DNA of 64,000 nt from Alphaproteobacteria bacterium (GCA_030427405.1 JAUHXK010000002.1:326967-390966); one strand, 5' to 3'. Counted from the stretch's first letter, positions 38,247 through 47,556 are shown. The notes: a model not told the origin generated them from the letters alone. Numbers and translations: made by a program.

Positions 38247-39056
38247 TCACCTGAAAAAAGCCGAAAGGCGGCGAAACAGGCCGAGCTTGGCTTTTTTGCC
38301 TTTTGTCGTGATTGGCGGGACATGCGGAAGCACAGACCTGCGCGACCGGCCGCCAAGGAGATCTTCTTCGATTGCGTCCGGAAGAAGGGCAGGCCCAGTA
38401 CCTAACAGCTTAGCCGCCCGTTCGGCATCCGCGCGTTTGCGCTCACGCGGGCCGGTAAAATGAACAAGAAACACACTGTCACGCTCTGCTTGCAAATCTG
38501 CAAGGCGGCTGTTGAACGCCATGTAGTCGTGCAACACGACGCTGTTTTTGAACCGCTTGTCCTCATGCAAAACATAGACCAGTGCATCCTGATCACCTTT
38601 AGTGAACATACCCAGTTCATCGCGCCACCAATCTTTAACGACATTAATGTCGGTATTCATGACAGTTTCAATTAGGGCAGCGCTTCGCGGGCCGCCGCGC
38701 ATCAAGAATTGACCGGAACTAAGATAGGTAAAGATATCTTTGTTCGAGGGGCTCTTGCAGAATGCCGCCAGCTTGTCTTCGGGTGGTATAAACCGTTCCA
38801 AGCCTTGTTCTAGGTCGACGAAGAATGCGTCGTCGTCGATCCAAAATACATAATCAAAAAGTTCGATATAGTGACGGACATATGCAAACTTTGTCATGTA
38901 ACGGTTGGTCATGGCGGTCGGCCAGATGCAACTGATATAGGTATATCCATGTGCTCGCGCATAGGCATAATGGTTCCAAGCATGCGGAAATTCGCTCGCT
39001 GGGAATCGACCCGACAAAATACAAACTTTTGCAGGGTCCGCGAATAACTGCGTCAT
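38247..39056 (-). CDS. Putative glycosyltransferase with DxD motif (GT34-like)
   Basis: A 269-residue protein. KVCILSGRFPASEFPHAWNH, then YVFWIDDDAFFVDLEQGL (DDD metal motif) and FLMRGGPRSAALIETVMN, resemble the galactosyl/xylosyl GMA12/MNN10-type fold. The late FLVHFTGPRERKR fits the conserved His near the C-terminus. Assignment to a numbered family is tentative. The start overlaps the end of the upstream pyruvyl transferase gene by 4 bp. Confidence 0.7.
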   Translation of the reverse strand: MTQLFADPAKVCILSGRFPASEFPHAWNHYAYARAHGYTYISCIWPTAMTNRYMTKFAYVRHYIELFDYVFWIDDDAFFVDLEQGLERFIPPEDKLAAFCKSPSNKDIFTYLSSGQFLMRGGPRSAALIETVMNTDINVVKDWWRDELGMFTKGDQDALVYVLHEDKRFKNSVVLHDYMAFNSRLADLQAERDSVFLVHFTGPRERKRADAERAAKLLGTGPALLPDAIEEDLLGGRSRRSVLPHVPPITTKGKKAKLGLFRRLSAFFR

Positions 39057-39940
39057 GCTGCAATGCCTCGTGATCGCAACACTTCCAGGTCAGGAAAGAC
39101 AAGGTCTTGCGCAGCTACTGACAAGGTTGCCGGAGAGTTTGGTGCAGATGTGAAATTAGCATCAGCGATAGATCCAAGCGGGGTTGGCATTTTCAGGCCT
39201 ACTCCGAGGTAGTAGTCTTCAAACTTCGACAGGGGCTCCTCGGTTGCGGGAACAACCATTTTGACCGGCCGTCCAAGCGCATGGGCAAAGATGATACCGT
39301 GCAAGGACGATGAATATACCAGTTCGGCCTGCTGAATTTTGCGCCCTACAACCAAAGGGTCAGCGTCGATGTCTACCACTTCGATCCCCTTAGGAAGAAT
39401 AGAAGCAACGTCCCCTCTCTCGCGATAGTGGGGGACAAAGATCACCCTCCCTTTTTGCGGATCACAAGGCTCCAATAGTTCGGATATGATCAGGCCGGGG
39501 TCGCCATACCAGGCCACTGCGCTGGTATCGAACCCGTCTTTTTCTAATATTTGATGTGAGATTGGGCCGCGCAAGGCATGAACCAACACGCTGTCGCGCG
39601 AAACTTCTGGCCGGGCAAGTACTTCTTTGCTGCCGACACCGCACAAAACATCACCGTTTTCGACCTTGTGTCCAATTGATCCGACGCACAACAGCCGAGG
39701 ACCGGTACTACAGTTCTCGGGCTGCAACCCTGGATAGAAATACTTGATAATGTTAACTGCGAAAATATCACCGGCATTGCCGGTGGCAAAGTCCCGCCAT
39801 GCTGACTGCCTTCGCTGGATATGCCGCCGCCGCCATGCGGTAAAACGGCCAACAACCCGGTCATGCCAATAAAAAGTTCTGAGCGTGTTCAAATCTGTGG
39901 CCTTATTCACCTTGGGGTTGCGATGGGTCCGGCCATGCAT
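39053..39940 (-). CDS. Polysaccharide pyruvyl transferase-family protein
   Basis: A 295-residue protein of the CsaB/ExoV-like group, which adds pyruvate ketals to sugars of exopolysaccharide. FATGNAGDIFAVNIIKYFYP near residue 50, ALRGPISHQILEKDGFD, WYGDPGLIISELLEP and LVYSSSLHGIIFAHALGRPV are the recognisable blocks. It overlaps both neighbours, so it sits in the middle of the operon. Confidence 0.85.
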   Translation of the reverse strand: MHGRTHRNPKVNKATDLNTLRTFYWHDRVVGRFTAWRRRHIQRRQSAWRDFATGNAGDIFAVNIIKYFYPGLQPENCSTGPRLLCVGSIGHKVENGDVLCGVGSKEVLARPEVSRDSVLVHALRGPISHQILEKDGFDTSAVAWYGDPGLIISELLEPCDPQKGRVIFVPHYRERGDVASILPKGIEVVDIDADPLVVGRKIQQAELVYSSSLHGIIFAHALGRPVKMVVPATEEPLSKFEDYYLGVGLKMPTPLGSIADANFTSAPNSPATLSVAAQDLVFPDLEVLRSRGIAA

Positions 39941-40925
39941 GTTCCGGCAATTGAGCTAGAGCAAAGTCCACGTCATTTATTCCATAAGACACGACAAAAT
40001 CAAATCCCATTCGTGTCAGACCTGAGACGTATGTGCAGCTAAGCAAATTCGGGTTGTGCCGGGGCTGGCCGCCGCGCAGCGCACGCAGATTGTGGAACCA
40101 AAATGAACTTCCTATGTGGAGACGTTTGTTGGGCAGATCAACGACCACAGGCCTTCCTGCGTACAACCGCTTTTTGCGGAAATAAAATCGACGATGGGCA
40201 ACCAGGGCAAAGGTGCCCGCCCCAGGAGAAAGTTCGACTGGCTGCGTTCCCATGGTCAAAACCGGGCGCGATGATTGGCGGGGCTTTTGGAACGCGGTCT
40301 GCTCGGCCTGCATGTGAAGCTGGCTAGCCGAGCGTTTGTGTTCGGTCAGGACAACAAGAGGGTCAAGGGAATAGAGGGCGCACAGCCTTCCTTCGAATTG
40401 GAAGAAGCCCCAGTTTTTCTCGATTGCTTGTCGATCCGAAATCTCTATTTTCAGCGGTTGCCCGATCTCGGGCGTCAGCGGCGCGATGTAGATCGAGTTT
40501 GGTTTCTCGAAATGGCCGGTGTTAAAAGTGACCCATGGCTGTCCATCAAACTCAAACAGCTTGGGGTCTGCAACGGGGTATCCGATGCGTGTGGCAAAGT
40601 TTTGCGTCAAATCTAGAACGATTGGGCTCTGATAAGGGGTGTCGTTGAGCCTAAGCACAAAAGCGCGAAACGGCTTGGGTTGTTGTGCGTGTAGACCGCG
40701 AAAAGCGACCCACGTCTGATCGCCAATACGCAATACGGACGGATTGAATATGTTTTCGATGCCGGTTCCGCGCAACGCCTCTGACACCTGGTCTGTCCAA
40801 GTTGTCCCGTGACGTGCAAGAGAAAGAAACATGTTTGGTTCCCTGTGCGAAAGAATGACGGGAAGGCGACCGACGCGCCACGCATGCGCTTCGGGCCTCT
40901 TAAAGTATGAAACCGGCACTGACAA
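39903..40925 (-). CDS. Beta-propeller protein of GH130/GT108-like type
   Basis: A 340-residue protein with repeated blade motifs of a five-bladed propeller: FNPSVLRIGDQTWVAFRG, YPVADPKLFEFDGQPWVTF, EKNWGFFQFEGRLCALYSL and, at the end, FDFVVSYGINDVDFALAQL. The order (Asn-Pro, Asp-Pro, Glu-Lys-Asn-Trp, Tyr-Gly-x-x-Asp) resembles mannoside phosphorylases of GH130 and beta-1,2-mannosyltransferases of GT108. In a polysaccharide operon a transferase or modifying role is more likely than degradation, but the exact activity is not known. No signal peptide. Confidence 0.65.
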   Translation of the reverse strand: MSVPVSYFKRPEAHAWRVGRLPVILSHREPNMFLSLARHGTTWTDQVSEALRGTGIENIFNPSVLRIGDQTWVAFRGLHAQQPKPFRAFVLRLNDTPYQSPIVLDLTQNFATRIGYPVADPKLFEFDGQPWVTFNTGHFEKPNSIYIAPLTPEIGQPLKIEISDRQAIEKNWGFFQFEGRLCALYSLDPLVVLTEHKRSASQLHMQAEQTAFQKPRQSSRPVLTMGTQPVELSPGAGTFALVAHRRFYFRKKRLYAGRPVVVDLPNKRLHIGSSFWFHNLRALRGGQPRHNPNLLSCTYVSGLTRMGFDFVVSYGINDVDFALAQLPEHAWPDPSQPQGE

Positions 40926-40964
40926 GGTTACCGGACTGGTCGGAATGCGGATGTATCATGGGCA

Positions 40965-42953
40965 TCAGTCTCGCCCAGGGAGATATGCCGCGATTGCTGG
41001 TGCCAAAGCCAAAGAAGCCTTTTGCGTAAGGTGATTTCCGTCGCGATAGATAGGAACACCGTTTCGCACTAGCGGGCAGACAACCTCGTCGCACATCAGG
41101 GGCCACAACTCAATCTTGCGGATGGGTGTTGCGGCGGACATCAGCGCACGATTTACCGTGACCTGGCGTGCGTCATAATCTGAACGCAGTGGGTCTAGAG
41201 TGAAAGGCGTGTTATTCCAAATCGACCGCGCTTGCGCATGAGGAACCGACCCCTCAGCCTCCGGGACTTGAGCGACAAAGTATACCTGCACACCCAGTGC
41301 CGACAGTTTGGTTAGTGTCCGGTCCAACCCGCGATTAAAGACTTCAGAATTTGGTCGCAATGTGTCATCCAGCCGATCCCGATCAATGATAGTGACCGGC
41401 GCGCCCACCTCTCGCAAGTAGCGGGTTCCCGTGGCATAGATCGCCCAGCGAGCCACGAGAAAGACGTGGGTCAGATCTGGGTTGCGTTTAAGTGCACCAA
41501 GGATTCCATCGAAAGTTTCCGCACAGTCGTGAAAGCCCTGCCTGTTTTGATTGATCCCGATGAGCGGCGGGCATCCGCCGCGTGCTACCAAAATACCGTT
41601 TGTGCCCATAAGTTCTGCGGCGCGGTCGAATGCTGGTGACATCGCCTGCGCATGGGAATCCCCCCAGACCAAAAATGTCGGATTATCTGATTGGTCTACG
41701 GGTCCAAGCCGGCAAGTGCGTGCCTTGACCGACCATGCGACCCGGTAGTCTGCGTGGCACTTTTCGACGGCTGAAATATCTTTTGAGGCCTTCAAAGCGA
41801 TCCAGGCGGTTTCCGGCAGCCTGTTTTCAAAACCGCTGGTTTGCATCACGCTGACGGCAAAAGCGCAAAAAACTGCCGATATCGAGATGCCAACTGCTAT
41901 TGGCTTTGTGGTGCCGCCAGATTTCACCCGCGGCGTACGAAACGGGCGCTCGACAAAACGCCAAGACAGGATGGCAGGCACAATCGACAGCAAAGCCGCG
42001 GCGAGCAAATAGGCGTGCGGTGGTTCCGTAATCGACAAATGCCGGACAATAACCAGAACAGGCCAATGCCATAGGTACCAAGAATAGGACACCAAGCCGA
42101 TGGCCCGCAGAGGTGCCCAACTCAGAACGCGCGTTTCCAGTCCTTGAGGGCGATTCCGGGTGCTGACGAGCAGAAGAACTGTTCCGACTATGGGTGCCAG
42201 CGCCGCCACGCCCGGGAAAGGGGTTAAACTGCTATAGCCGAATATCGCAGCGACCAACAGCCCAACACCTAGTAGGGCGCATAGTCCCGACGCGCTAGTT
42301 GCAATTCTGGATTTCGGCACATGTATTGCCAGCAGGGCCCCTGCTAGAAGTTCCCATGCTCTGAGATGTGTGGCGTAAAACGCAAACTTCTCCTTGTTTC
42401 CCAAAACGAAAACGCACGACGCCACAAATGAAAAAACCAAGGCGGCCAAGCAGACAACAAACAAACGCTTTGGAAAAAAACGTATGCCCCCCATCAGCAC
42501 CAAGGGAAAGACAACATAGAATTGTTCCTCAACACTCAATGACCAAAGGTGCAACAAGGGGTGCTTCTCGGCGGCGGGCGAGAAATAGTCCAGTTCGCTC
42601 AAAAAATACCAATTTGCGACCCAAAGCACTGCGGCAGTCATGGATTCCGCAGTTTGCACATAAGTGTCTGGAAGGAATAAGAACCATCCGACTCCACAAA
42701 CGCCGGCGAGCATGAAAAAGAGAGCCGGAAAAATGCGTTGGATACGCCTCGCGTAAAACTTGGCTATGGAAATCCCCCCGGATTTGGCGTCCTGCATCAA
42801 GATACGTGTGATCAAGTACCCAGAAAGCACGAAAAAGATGTCGACACCGACAAAGCCACCGGGGACGAGCTCGGCACTTCCGTGGTATAGAACCACGGAC
42901 AGAACTGCGATGGCTCTGAGACCATCAATTTCATGGCGATATGCGTCTGACAT
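40965..42953 (-). CDS. OafA/YrhL-type acyltransferase with C-terminal SGNH domain
   Basis: A 662-residue protein. The first 380 residues are the acyltransferase-3 domain with about ten helices: YRHEIDGLRAIAVLSVVLYH (catalytic His region), VGVDIFFVLSGYLIT and WSLSVEEQFYVVFP. The C-terminal 230 residues are an SGNH domain (FLVWGDSHAQAMS with Ser in GDSH, and YRDGNHLTQ with the Asp-x-x-His pair). Such proteins O-acetylate cell-surface polysaccharide. ATG 42953 (MSDAYRHE) is used; the frame is open further upstream without family similarity. First gene of the leftward operon. Confidence 0.92.
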   Translation of the reverse strand: MSDAYRHEIDGLRAIAVLSVVLYHGSAELVPGGFVGVDIFFVLSGYLITRILMQDAKSGGISIAKFYARRIQRIFPALFFMLAGVCGVGWFLFLPDTYVQTAESMTAAVLWVANWYFLSELDYFSPAAEKHPLLHLWSLSVEEQFYVVFPLVLMGGIRFFPKRLFVVCLAALVFSFVASCVFVLGNKEKFAFYATHLRAWELLAGALLAIHVPKSRIATSASGLCALLGVGLLVAAIFGYSSLTPFPGVAALAPIVGTVLLLVSTRNRPQGLETRVLSWAPLRAIGLVSYSWYLWHWPVLVIVRHLSITEPPHAYLLAAALLSIVPAILSWRFVERPFRTPRVKSGGTTKPIAVGISISAVFCAFAVSVMQTSGFENRLPETAWIALKASKDISAVEKCHADYRVAWSVKARTCRLGPVDQSDNPTFLVWGDSHAQAMSPAFDRAAELMGTNGILVARGGCPPLIGINQNRQGFHDCAETFDGILGALKRNPDLTHVFLVARWAIYATGTRYLREVGAPVTIIDRDRLDDTLRPNSEVFNRGLDRTLTKLSALGVQVYFVAQVPEAEGSVPHAQARSIWNNTPFTLDPLRSDYDARQVTVNRALMSAATPIRKIELWPLMCDEVVCPLVRNGVPIYRDGNHLTQKASLALAPAIAAYLPGRD

Positions 42954-43199
42954 CCGATGTCCCTGCCTTGCGCTTTTCTTGCTGGCTACCCCAATAGGTT
43001 GCTGCACAAATCCAGGGTTGAGCGCAATTCCCCTATTCCCAAAACGAAGTATTCTAAAAACTCTGTGGTTGATATGCCAAGAGCGGTGTAGCGAATGAGC
43101 GTGGCGCGACAGAACTGGATCTCTTCGAACAATTACTCGAAGTCTCGCGCCGTAAATGGTTGGCTCAGTCGTTTCACACAATAAACCTTGGTTTTTAGT

Positions 43200-43600
43200 G
43201 TCAGGACCCACTGATTTCCAGTGAGTGGCATGATTCACAGCTCAAAAAACGAACGGTGAATATGTGTTACCTTTCCGGGCTGACAGATACGCAGATTGCG
43301 CGCCTTGAGCCCGTTTTTTTAGTCCCACGGCGCGCCTCGCGTTGCTGACAGGCGGGTACCGAGCGGAATTATCACCATCATTCGCAACGACTTACGATGG
43401 CGTGAAGCGCCCACAGCCCATGGCCCCCATAGAGCCCTGTACAATCGTTGGAAACGGCGGAGCGATAAAGGCATCTTCGCCCGGATGATGGCCGGTCTGG
43501 CCGCCAAGCATGGCGAAGCGAAGACCGTGATGATTGATGCAACGTGTCTCAATCCGCCCTCAATGTCGAGTTTCCGCCTTTTTTCTTGATCGCTACGCTT
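43200..43600 (+). pseudogene. IS5-family transposase remnant (left copy)
   Basis: Translation from about 43280 gives LTDTQIARLEP, then after a frame change from 43362 SGIITIIRNDLRWREAPTAH, followed by the blocks YNRWKRRSDKGIFARMMAG and AKTVMIDATCL. This is the N-terminal third of an IS5-family (IS427-like) DDE transposase; the sequence breaks off at the first catalytic Asp (IDAT). A GGACCCACTGATTT motif at 43204 matches the end region of the right copy (GGACCCATTAATTT at 63800), so this probably marks the element end. Confidence 0.85.
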
Positions 43601-43785
43601 CCGGCTTGTTTCGATGGCATGTGGGACTGTCGAGTTCAACATACAGCACCTGAAGTCCCTGTTACGTAAATACATCCGCGAGCATCAATCCTCTCATGCC
43701 CCATACGCACTCCAAAAGTGTGTTTTCGATGGGTATGCGTTCAGCAGATATCGAAAAATAGTCTCTACCTGCGTTAAAGAAACGC

Positions 43786-43804
43786 AAAGGGCTGTTAGCC
43801 CTTT
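43786..43804. terminator. Possible terminator hairpin upstream of the M20 gene
   Basis: A perfect 8-bp stem AAAGGGCT/AGCCCTTT with a 3-nt loop. It has A-rich sequence to its left, so it could terminate leftward transcription; a C-run follows on the right. Confidence 0.4.
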
Positions 43805-44016
43805 CCCCCCTTGCGCTCAGTACCGCGAAGATGACTGCGGACGAGAAGACGCAGGTTCTCTATGGCACACATTTCTCACCTGACCAGCATTTCAGCATAG
43901 CTATCAGGAAGGGAGAAAATACACCCGATCACCTTGTAAACCGCTTTACCAATCCGTCTGGGCGTCTAAGCTGCATCAAGCAACTACATTACGCACACAA
44001 TCGGAAGGCTATACGG

Positions 44017-45105
44017 ATGACCCAATCAGACGCGGTGATCGCCCTGACCCGGCAGCTTCTGGCCTTTGACACGATCAACCCGCCGGGGCAAGAAGCCGCC
44101 TGCGTGCGCTTCTGCGCCCGTGCGTTGGAAACAGCAGGGTTCACCTGCCAGGTGATTGACCACTTGCCTGAACGGTCGAGCCTCATCGCGGTGCGTGGTG
44201 CAACTCCCGGTCTATGCTTTAGCGGGCATCTGGACACGGTGCCTCTTGGCCAGATGGCATGGAGCTGCGCGCCCTTCGACGGCGAGATTACCGACGATCG
44301 CCTGTACGGGCGTGGCAGCAGCGATATGAAAGGCGGCGTCGCAGCATTCATCGTTGCCGCGCAGGCAACGACGGCGTCCGCCAGCGTTATCTTGACCTGC
44401 GGTGAGGAAACCGGCTGCGACGGCGCACGCTGGTTGACAGAGAACAGCGCCCTGCCTCCGGCTCGGGCCATGGTCGTGGGCGAATCCACTGACAACCAGC
44501 CGGTCGCCGGCCACAAGGGCGCGCTGTGGCTGGAGCTGACCTCTCAGGGCGTCACGGCCCATGGCGCGACGCCGGATCTGGGCCGCAATGCAATTACCGC
44601 CATGGCGCCCACACTGGCCCGGCTGGCCGGCTGGCAGCCGGATTACGCGCACGCGGACATGGGCCGCGCGACCTGTAACCTTGGAACGTTATCGGCCGGT
44701 ATCAACACCAACTCGGTCCCCGATCACTGTCGACTGACGGTCGATTTGCGCTCCGTCGTCGGGGTCAGCCACGAGGCGCTTACGGCGGAACTGCGGGCGC
44801 TATGCGGTGCAGAGGTCTCGATCAAGCCGATCATTGACCTACCGCCTGTGTGGACCGATCCGTCAGAGCGGTGGTTTCGCGACGCCTGCCAAACCGTGAT
44901 CGGCATGACGGACCATAACACCCTGCGGTCTTCGGTGAACTACTTTACCGATGCTTCCCTGCTACAACCGGCGATGGGGGTACCGGTCATGATCCTTGGG
45001 CCCGGACAGGTGGACCAGCCGCATGTGACGGACGAATATGTCCGCATTCCTCGGCTGGTCGAGGCAGTCGCGCTTTATTCTTCGCTAATCGAAGCCTCTG
45101 CATAG
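44017..45105 (+). CDS. M20-family peptidase/deacylase (ArgE/DapE-like)
   Basis: A 362-residue zinc amidohydrolase. Metal ligands are visible in FSGHLDTVPLG (His, Asp), RGSSDMKGGVAAF (bridging Asp) and TCGEETGCDGA (Glu-Glu), with the dimerisation domain from about residue 170 and the final HVTDEYVRI. Closest in pattern to acetylornithine deacetylases or succinyl-diaminopimelate desuccinylases. ATG 44017 has GGAAGG upstream. Its end overlaps the convergent TenA-like gene by 31 bp. Confidence 0.88.
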   Translation: MTQSDAVIALTRQLLAFDTINPPGQEAACVRFCARALETAGFTCQVIDHLPERSSLIAVRGATPGLCFSGHLDTVPLGQMAWSCAPFDGEITDDRLYGRGSSDMKGGVAAFIVAAQATTASASVILTCGEETGCDGARWLTENSALPPARAMVVGESTDNQPVAGHKGALWLELTSQGVTAHGATPDLGRNAITAMAPTLARLAGWQPDYAHADMGRATCNLGTLSAGINTNSVPDHCRLTVDLRSVVGVSHEALTAELRALCGAEVSIKPIIDLPPVWTDPSERWFRDACQTVIGMTDHNTLRSSVNYFTDASLLQPAMGVPVMILGPGQVDQPHVTDEYVRIPRLVEAVALYSSLIEASA

Positions 45106-45740
45106 GCCGCCTCGTGAAACCCGATCTCCAACCGCTGCACTTGGCCAAAGACTGCAACCGTATGAATTCGCTGCGCTTCGGTCATTGTCTCGCCCAAATT
45201 ATCCAACCGGTCGCGGAGCCAACGGGCCTGTGCGGTGAAACTGGGTGCCGCGTGCATTTCGACCCACTCGGCCAGCATGGGGTCGACCATAGGCGCGTTG
45301 CGGACCTGTGTGCACCACGTCCAGTACATCCACTCTGCTGCGAACATCGCCGTGACGATGGCCGTGAAATCGCCATCGCGGGCGATTTCCAACATGCCGT
45401 CCCGAAACGCTACCACGCGCGGATCGGCCTGCAACGCCGGGTCTGGAGTGATGCCCCGCGCGGCGAAGGCCGCCTCGAAATAGGACATTTGCTCATTGGC
45501 TAAGGCATCCAACGTACCGATCAGCTTCCGCCGGTCGTCGAGATCTTCGGCCTTTGCCACCGCGTATCCGAAGATCGCGATGGCTGTGTCGACAAAGGCT
45601 CTTTCAATCAGCAGATACCGGTCGAAGACATCGGGCGCGAGCGACCCCGACGCGATGTCCCGCACGAAACGGTGCCCGACCATGGCGTCGAAATCGGCGG
45701 CGTTTTCGCGTAGGATGCGATCTGTCAGCTCCTCAGCCAT
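45075..45740 (-). CDS. TenA/thiaminase II-fold protein lacking the usual cysteine
   Basis: A 221-residue all-helical protein. FVRDIASGSLAPDVFDRYLL and ANEQMSYFEAAF match TenA, and VQRLEIGFHEAAY retains the C-terminal Glu. The central motif that normally reads LPCYWLY here reads FAAEWMYW, so the catalytic Cys of TenA_C enzymes is absent. TenA proteins salvage thiamine pyrimidine; this one, next to BtpA and sugar genes, may do something else. ATG 45740 overlaps the btpA end by 8 bp. Confidence 0.75.
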   Translation of the reverse strand: MAEELTDRILRENAADFDAMVGHRFVRDIASGSLAPDVFDRYLLIERAFVDTAIAIFGYAVAKAEDLDDRRKLIGTLDALANEQMSYFEAAFAARGITPDPALQADPRVVAFRDGMLEIARDGDFTAIVTAMFAAEWMYWTWCTQVRNAPMVDPMLAEWVEMHAAPSFTAQARWLRDRLDNLGETMTEAQRIHTVAVFGQVQRLEIGFHEAAYAEASISEE

Positions 45741-46575
45741 CAAGCCCCTCCTGCGCCACAGCAACAAAGCGGCGCACTCGCTCGGGCTCGACAGGGTTCC
45801 ACCAGACGCCGCCCTCTTTCAACGAGGACGCGACGATCACGCCGTTCGTCCGGTCCAGGATGGCAACGATGTTGTCTTCGGTCACACCGGACCCCACCAG
45901 CAACGGCAGATGTGTCGCGCCCGCAATCTCGTCGATCTCTTCCATCGTGGCACTGTTGCCGGTGCGCTGCCCCGTGGCAATCACACAATCTGCGTCAAAG
46001 AACGCAAGATCGCGGGTCAGTTCAGGGATCGACCGGTCGGCGGTGATGGAATGGCTGCCGTGCTTAACGTGGCTGTCGGCAAAAATCTTGACCCGCTCAG
46101 CGCGCAGCAGGCTGCGGTAGCGCATGGCCTCGGCGGCGCGCCCCTCCATGAAACCTTCGTTGGCGACATAGGCATTGGCCCACTGGTTGACCCGAATGAA
46201 ATCCGCGCCCCCGGCGACAGCGGTCGCAAGCGCCGGGATCGGCGCATTGGCCAGTACGTTGATGCCCATGGGCACGCCCACCGCACGGCGAACACGATCG
46301 GTTACGACGGACAGAAAGGCCGCCGTTTCGTGCGTGATGTCTTCGGGCTTGGAAAACGGCACATCGCCGTGGTTCTCGACGATCAGCCCGTGCAGACCAC
46401 CCTCAATCAGCCTCTCGGCGTCGCGCATGCAAGCATCGTAGATGCTGTCGAGACTCTCGCCGCGATAGCGTGGTGCACCGGGAAAGGCCGGGCAATGAAT
46501 CATGCCGATCAGCGCCTTGTGTCGGCCAAAGATGTCGTGGATCGCGCCGGTCGTCCGGTCAGATATTTGCTGCAT
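45733..46575 (-). CDS. BtpA/SgcQ-family protein
   Basis: A 280-residue TIM-barrel-like protein with the BtpA opening ALIGMIHCPAFPGAPRYRG, then LIEGGLHGLIVENHGDVPF, ADFIRVNQWANAYVANEGF and LLVGSGVTEDNIV. The family includes SgcQ of the E. coli sgc sugar operon and BtpA of cyanobacteria (photosystem I biogenesis); no enzymatic activity is firmly established to my knowledge. Sugar-operon members are thought to be enzymes. AAAGGG precedes the ATG. Only 32 bp separate it from the divergent kinase gene. Confidence 0.85.
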   Translation of the reverse strand: MQQISDRTTGAIHDIFGRHKALIGMIHCPAFPGAPRYRGESLDSIYDACMRDAERLIEGGLHGLIVENHGDVPFSKPEDITHETAAFLSVVTDRVRRAVGVPMGINVLANAPIPALATAVAGGADFIRVNQWANAYVANEGFMEGRAAEAMRYRSLLRAERVKIFADSHVKHGSHSITADRSIPELTRDLAFFDADCVIATGQRTGNSATMEEIDEIAGATHLPLLVGSGVTEDNIVAILDRTNGVIVASSLKEGGVWWNPVEPERVRRFVAVAQEGLDG

Positions 46576-46607
46576 AAAGTACCCTTTCAGAAAAGAAGGA
46601 AGATGTG

Positions 46608-47501
46608 ATGAAGGCCTATGTCATAGGCAATGCCGCCCTGGACGAGACCTTGGCGATTGAGGATTTCCCCAGTCCAGGCGCGTCGATTTTTGGCGAAAGT
46701 CTGTCGCGCGACCTTGGAGGGAAAGGGGTAAACCAGGCCGTTGCGATGGCACGCACCGGCCTGCAATGTGTGTTTGTCGCCGCTCTGGGCGATGATTCGC
46801 GCGGGCGTGACATCACCGAACGACTGGCGCATGAACCGCTGAACGCTCGACTGATCCGGCTGACCGGCGTCAGCACCGATGCCTCGACCATCTTGATGGC
46901 GGCAGCCGGTGAAAATGCCGTGATCACCACGCGCGAAGCGGCCTCGGCCCTTACACCCGAACAGGCCCTCGCCGGGCTGGACGGCGCACACGCGGACGAT
47001 CTGCTCGCGGTGCAAGGCAACCTGAGCGCCGAGACCACCGGCGCTCTGCTGCGCGCCGCTCGCGCAATAGGCATGCACACGGCGATGAACCCCTCGCCCC
47101 TGCAGCCTTACTTTGCGCCGCTGTGGTCGTTGGTCGACACGGCCTTCGTCAACGAGGGCGAGGCGGAGGCTCTTGGCGGCGTGGATCATCTGCTGGATCT
47201 CGGGATTGGAACGGTCGTGCTGACGTTGGGCGCTGCAGGGGCGGCTTTGATCACTGCGGCGGAACGAATCACTGTGCCTGCGGTGCCCTGCGCGGTGCGT
47301 GACACCACCGGGGCGGGTGATTGCTTCATGGCAACGGCGCTGGCCTCGGCGGCGCTGCGCGGCGTGGCTTTGGATGCACGTGCCTTGGCCGATGCAGCCC
47401 GCGCCGCAGCGCATACGGTGGCGCGGCCCGGCACCGTTGCGGCCTTTCCGACACAGGCGGAATTTGCCACGATCCTTGGCCCCGAAACCCAACCCGCCTG
47501 A
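46608..47501 (+). CDS. PfkB-family sugar kinase
   Basis: A 297-residue ribokinase-fold kinase. LGGKGVNQAVAMARTGL is the N-terminal PfkB signature region and VRDTTGAGDCFMATAL the C-terminal one with the catalytic Asp. PGASIFGESLSRDLGGKG places it near ribokinases. ATG 46608 has AAGGA 8 nt upstream. It points towards the LacI-led operon and ends 55 bp from it across a hairpin. Confidence 0.9.
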   Translation: MKAYVIGNAALDETLAIEDFPSPGASIFGESLSRDLGGKGVNQAVAMARTGLQCVFVAALGDDSRGRDITERLAHEPLNARLIRLTGVSTDASTILMAAAGENAVITTREAASALTPEQALAGLDGAHADDLLAVQGNLSAETTGALLRAARAIGMHTAMNPSPLQPYFAPLWSLVDTAFVNEGEAEALGGVDHLLDLGIGTVVLTLGAAGAALITAAERITVPAVPCAVRDTTGAGDCFMATALASAALRGVALDARALADAARAAAHTVARPGTVAAFPTQAEFATILGPETQPA

Positions 47502-47508
47502 CGGACCG

Positions 47509-47533
47509 GGCCGCCCGCTGGTTTCGGGCGGCC
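47509..47533. terminator. Bidirectional stem-loop between kinase and GATase1-like genes
   Basis: GGCCGCCCG-CTGGTTT-CGGGCGGCC is a perfect 9-bp GC-rich stem between two convergent genes. It has no T-run. Confidence 0.6.
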
Positions 47534-47556
47534 AAAGCCGGCGCAGGGGCCCACAT

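Larger units (their letters stand above)
42954..44016. other. Non-coding stretch with IS debris between polysaccharide block and catabolic island
   Basis: About 1.06 kb. It holds the IS5-family remnant (annotated separately) and a hairpin at 43786-43804 (AAAGGGCT-GTT-AGCCCTTT). Otherwise there are only short open frames with no recognisable protein. Promoters of the leftward acyltransferase operon and the rightward M20 gene must lie here. Confidence 0.55.

Noticed and set aside
43614..43883. 89-codon open frame downstream of the IS5 remnant
   Set aside because: No ribosome-binding site, no recognisable protein and located in debris between IS and the M20 gene.
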